DNA of 64,000 nucleotides from AC-32 sp963755635 (GTDB taxonomy: Bacteria > Actinomycetota > Thermoleophilia > Gaiellales > Gaiellaceae), in the NCBI GenBank assembly GCA_963755635.1, contig CAVWKS010000036.1, positions 588,412-652,411 of the forward strand. Reading direction: 5' to 3'. How positions within the stretch are numbered: the first letter of the stretch is position 1; each line of letters starts with the position of its first letter. The translations under genes were made by a program, and so were the position numbers. Positions 61,834-64,000 of the stretch are shown one piece after another. The notes under the pieces are model-generated. The model ran no database searches and was not told the DNA's origin. It saw nothing but the letters and a program-made list of their open reading frames with translations.

Positions 61834-64000
61834 TCAGGCGAGCGCCGCCGACAGCGCCGTGACGAGCAGATCGGCGTGCTCGTCGCCGAAGACGAGCGGC
61901 GGGCGGATCTTGAGCACGTTCCCCGCGCGGCCGGTCCGGCCGATCAGGACACCCAGCTCGCGCATTCCGTCCACGGCCTGCTCCGCGCGCTCGCCGGACT
62001 CGAGCTCCACCCCGACCAGGAGCCCCACGCCGCGCACGCGGGCGGCCGGAAGCTGACCGAGCGCGTCCAGCATCCTCGCGCCGACAGTCGCCACCCGCTC
62101 GACGAGTTGCTCGTCTTCGATCACCTCGAGCACGGCGAGCGCCGCGCGCGCGGCTACCGGATTGCCGCCGAACGTGCTGAAGACGCTCGTCTGCGCGGCC
62201 AGCGCCTCGAACAGCTCGCGCCGCGCGATCACCGCGGCCACCGGATAGCCGTTCCCCATCGGCTTGCCCAGCGTGACGACGTCGGGCTCGAGCCCGTAAC
62301 GCGCGAACGCCCAGAGCCCGCCGCCGAGCCGGCCGTGCCCCGCCTGCACCTCGTCCGCGACGAACACGCCACCCGCCCGGTGCGTCTCGTCCAGCACCGC
62401 CTGCAGCTCGCTCGGCTCGGGGACGCGGATCCCGTCGCTCGTGAAGCCGCAGTCGAGGAACGTCGCGGCGAGACCGAAGCCGCGCGCCCCGAGCGCCGCG
62501 ATCCCCTCGGTCAACGCGGCGCCCGGCTCGAAGGTCTCGACGTGCTCCGGCCGGTAGCTGCGCGGCCACTCCTCCGGCGAGAGCTCGGCGATCGCGCTCG
62601 TGACGCCGTGGTACGCATGCTCGGTGACGATCGCCCCTCGCTGCCCGGTGCTCGCCAGCGCGAGCCGCCACGCGAGCTCGTTCGCCTCGCTGCCGGAGTT
62701 TACGAGCATCACCGTGTCGAGCCCGGAGCCCGGCGGCATCGTCGCGACGAGGCGCTCGCCGAGCTCGACCAGCGGCTCGGAGAGGTAGCGCGCATGAGTG
62801 TTGAGGAGCCGCGTCTGCCGGACGACCGCTTCGGTCACACGCGGATGGCAGTGCCCGACGACGGGGACGTTGTTGTAGGCGTCCAGCAGCCGCGTCCCGT
62901 CGGCTTCGTATAGCCAGACGCCTTCGCCGCGAACGACGTGAACGGGCCGCCGGTAGGTCAGCCCGGTCAGCGCCGGCCCGAGCACCTCGCCGCGTCGCCG
63001 CGCCAGCTCCGCCTTCGGCCTGCCCGGGCGCTCGGCTCCGAGCCGCCACGAGACCTCGTCCGCGCCGAGCCGGTCGAACAGCTGCAGCAACTCCCACGAA
63101 TCTGCATCCCAGGCTTCGATGTACTCCGCGTTGTCCGGGTAGCGCGAGGAGCGCCAGGCGCTGATCGAGACGATGGTCGCCAGCCGCGCCGCCACGAGAT
63201 CGCCGAGCACCTCGAGCTCGTCCGGCTCCAACGGGCTGACCGACGCGTAGCCGTCGACCGCGATTCGCGCCACGCGGAAGAGATCGTCCTCCGGCCGCCC
63301 GCGCAGCAGAGAAGCGAGTCCCACGGCGAAGTCGCCCACTTGCGCCGAGTGCGCGATGTCGCCGAAGTCGACGATCCCGGAGACGAGCCCGCGCTCGTCG
63401 AGCAGGATGTTGTCGAGATTGAAGTCCCCGTGGACGACCTGCGCGCGCAGGCGCGGCCAGCGGGGCAGGACGCGGCTCTCGTAGCGGTCGATCACCCGCT
63501 CGAGCAGCCGGCGCCGGCCCGCGTCTGCAACCGAGTCCAGCAGCGGCCGCAGCGCAGGCACGTTCTTCAGGTCCCAGAGCAGGTACCGCCCGGCCGCCGG
63601 GTGGAAGAAGCCGCGCAGCGCGAGGCTCAGCCTTGCGTGCGTTGCCGCGAAGTCGAAGACGGCCGCGTCGGCGAGGTCCGGGTCCGCGGTGCTCTCCGGG
63701 CATGCGCTCGAAGAGCCGGATGAGATGACCGTCTGCCTCGACCGCCGGCCCGGGTTGAGCCACCGGCAGCTCCGGATCGACTCGCGCGACGTGCAGGATC
63801 GCCTCGCGCTCGAGGTCGAGGATGGCCGGGTCCTCGCCGCTGTTGGAGATCTTGAGGACGCCGCCGCCCCGTTGCCGCCGTCGATCAGGAACGCCTGGTC
63901 GCGCTCGCTCCCCAAAGGCGTCGCGTTGCCCGCCACCCCGAAGAGCCGGGCGGAGAGCTCGGCCGCCTCGTCAGGCGAGAAGCGGGGCGGCTCCGCCTCG
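61834..64000 (-). CDS. APH-type kinase fused to class III aminotransferase/phospholyase (partial, two frameshifts)
   Basis: Runs off the right edge. Residues read from the edge: a kinase lobe (FLIDGGNG, then after a shift VLKISNSGEDPAILDLEREA), catalytic loop VVHGDFNLDNILLDERG and VSGIVDFGDIAHSAQVGDFA; then a class III PLP domain: NNVPVVGHCHPRVTEAVVRQ, MLVNSGSEANELAWRLALAS, FVADEVQAGHGRLGGGLWAF and the lysine in DVVTLGKPMGNGYPVAAVIA. Fusions of this kind join a hydroxylysine-kinase-like APH domain to an AGXT2L-type phospholyase. Shifts near 63868 (G run) and 63700 cancel each other, suggesting indel errors. First gene of the hyuA-hyuB operon. Confidence 0.85.
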   Translation of the reverse strand, partial: EAEPPRFSPDEAAELSARLFGVAGNATPLGSERDQAFLIDGGNGAAASSRSPTAARTRPSSTSSARRSCTSRESIRSCRWLNPGRRSRQTVISSGSSSACPESTADPDLADAAVFDFAATHARLSLALRGFFHPAAGRYLLWDLKNVPALRPLLDSVADAGRRRLLERVIDRYESRVLPRWPRLRAQVVHGDFNLDNILLDERGLVSGIVDFGDIAHSAQVGDFAVGLASLLRGRPEDDLFRVARIAVDGYASVSPLEPDELEVLGDLVAARLATIVSISAWRSSRYPDNAEYIEAWDADSWELLQLFDRLGADEVSWRLGAERPGRPKAELARRRGEVLGPALTGLTYRRPVHVVRGEGVWLYEADGTRLLDAYNNVPVVGHCHPRVTEAVVRQTRLLNTHARYLSEPLVELGERLVATMPPGSGLDTVMLVNSGSEANELAWRLALASTGQRGAIVTEHAYHGVTSAIAELSPEEWPRSYRPEHVETFEPGAALTEGIAALGARGFGLAATFLDCGFTSDGIRVPEPSELQAVLDETHRAGGVFVADEVQAGHGRLGGGLWAFARYGLEPDVVTLGKPMGNGYPVAAVIARRELFEALAAQTSVFSTFGGNPVAARAALAVLEVIEDEQLVERVATVGARMLDALGQLPAARVRGVGLLVGVELESGERAEQAVDGMRELGVLIGRTGRAGNVLKIRPPLVFGDEHADLLVTALSAALA

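Overview
The window looks like a piece of a high-GC actinobacterial chromosome. The inositol-lipid genes, the E1-only 2-oxoglutarate dehydrogenase, the DUF4235 and DUF7144 type proteins and the style of the secreted Ig-like proteins suggest Thermoleophilia (Gaiellales or Solirubrobacterales). That placement is inference from gene content; no rRNA is present. Genes are dense, many start and stop codons overlap (ATGA, GTGA, TTGA, TGATG), and no intergenic stretch exceeds 300 bases. No CRISPR array, prophage or transposase was seen.

Layout. 1-5349: the end of moaA, then an inositol-phospholipid group: a PAP2 phosphatase, a CDP-alcohol phosphatidyltransferase of PI-phosphate synthase type, two tiny overlapping ORFs, a myo-inositol-phosphate synthase with two ribbon-helix-helix segments at its N-terminus, and a glycosyltransferase fused to a PHP phosphoesterase. 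5373-13302: a divergent UDG-fold protein, a bacterial presenilin-like membrane protein, a beta-propeller lipoprotein divergent from a MarR regulator with paired operator-like repeats, an RNA uracil methyltransferase, a phosphoesterase, YjbQ, an M3-like metallopeptidase and a GNAT. 13408-18409: a TetM-like GTPase coupled to an aminoglycoside-phosphotransferase-like kinase, then cyclic-2,3-diphosphoglycerate-synthetase-like protein coupled to carbamate kinase. 18462-25742: a frameshifted nickel/cobalt permease, a structured 161-bp repeat, a rhomboid protease with a coupled 29-residue membrane peptide, a second phosphoesterase, tRNA-Ala, small membrane proteins, hydrolases and a lytic transglycosylase.

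25858-46239 is almost entirely minus strand. It holds a large secreted repeat protein, an acetyltransferase and glycosyltransferase, and two complete polyamine-type ABC transporters (potABCD) with an Lrp regulator, a class III aminotransferase, an FAD amine oxidase and an aminobutyraldehyde-type dehydrogenase: together a putrescine or similar diamine uptake and oxidation region. Between the transporters sits a CarH-type B12 photoreceptor regulator divergent from DUF378 and fasciclin genes; three tandem 11-bp repeats cover both promoters. A truncated photolyase lies downstream, suggesting a light-response regulon. A second copy of the structured repeat fills a gap inside the second transporter operon.

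46269-64000: a BON protein, a HAMP-GAF-GGDEF diguanylate cyclase, a histidine-rich secreted protein, a glycosyltransferase, an ATP-grasp enzyme, a PIG-L deacetylase, 2-oxoglutarate dehydrogenase E1, secreted proteins, and an operon of a kinase-phospholyase fusion with HyuA and HyuB.

At least seven otherwise conserved genes carry single-base frameshifts (about eleven in total, several in homopolymers or short repeats). This pattern fits indel errors in a draft assembly at least as well as real gene decay, so the broken genes here should be read with that caution.
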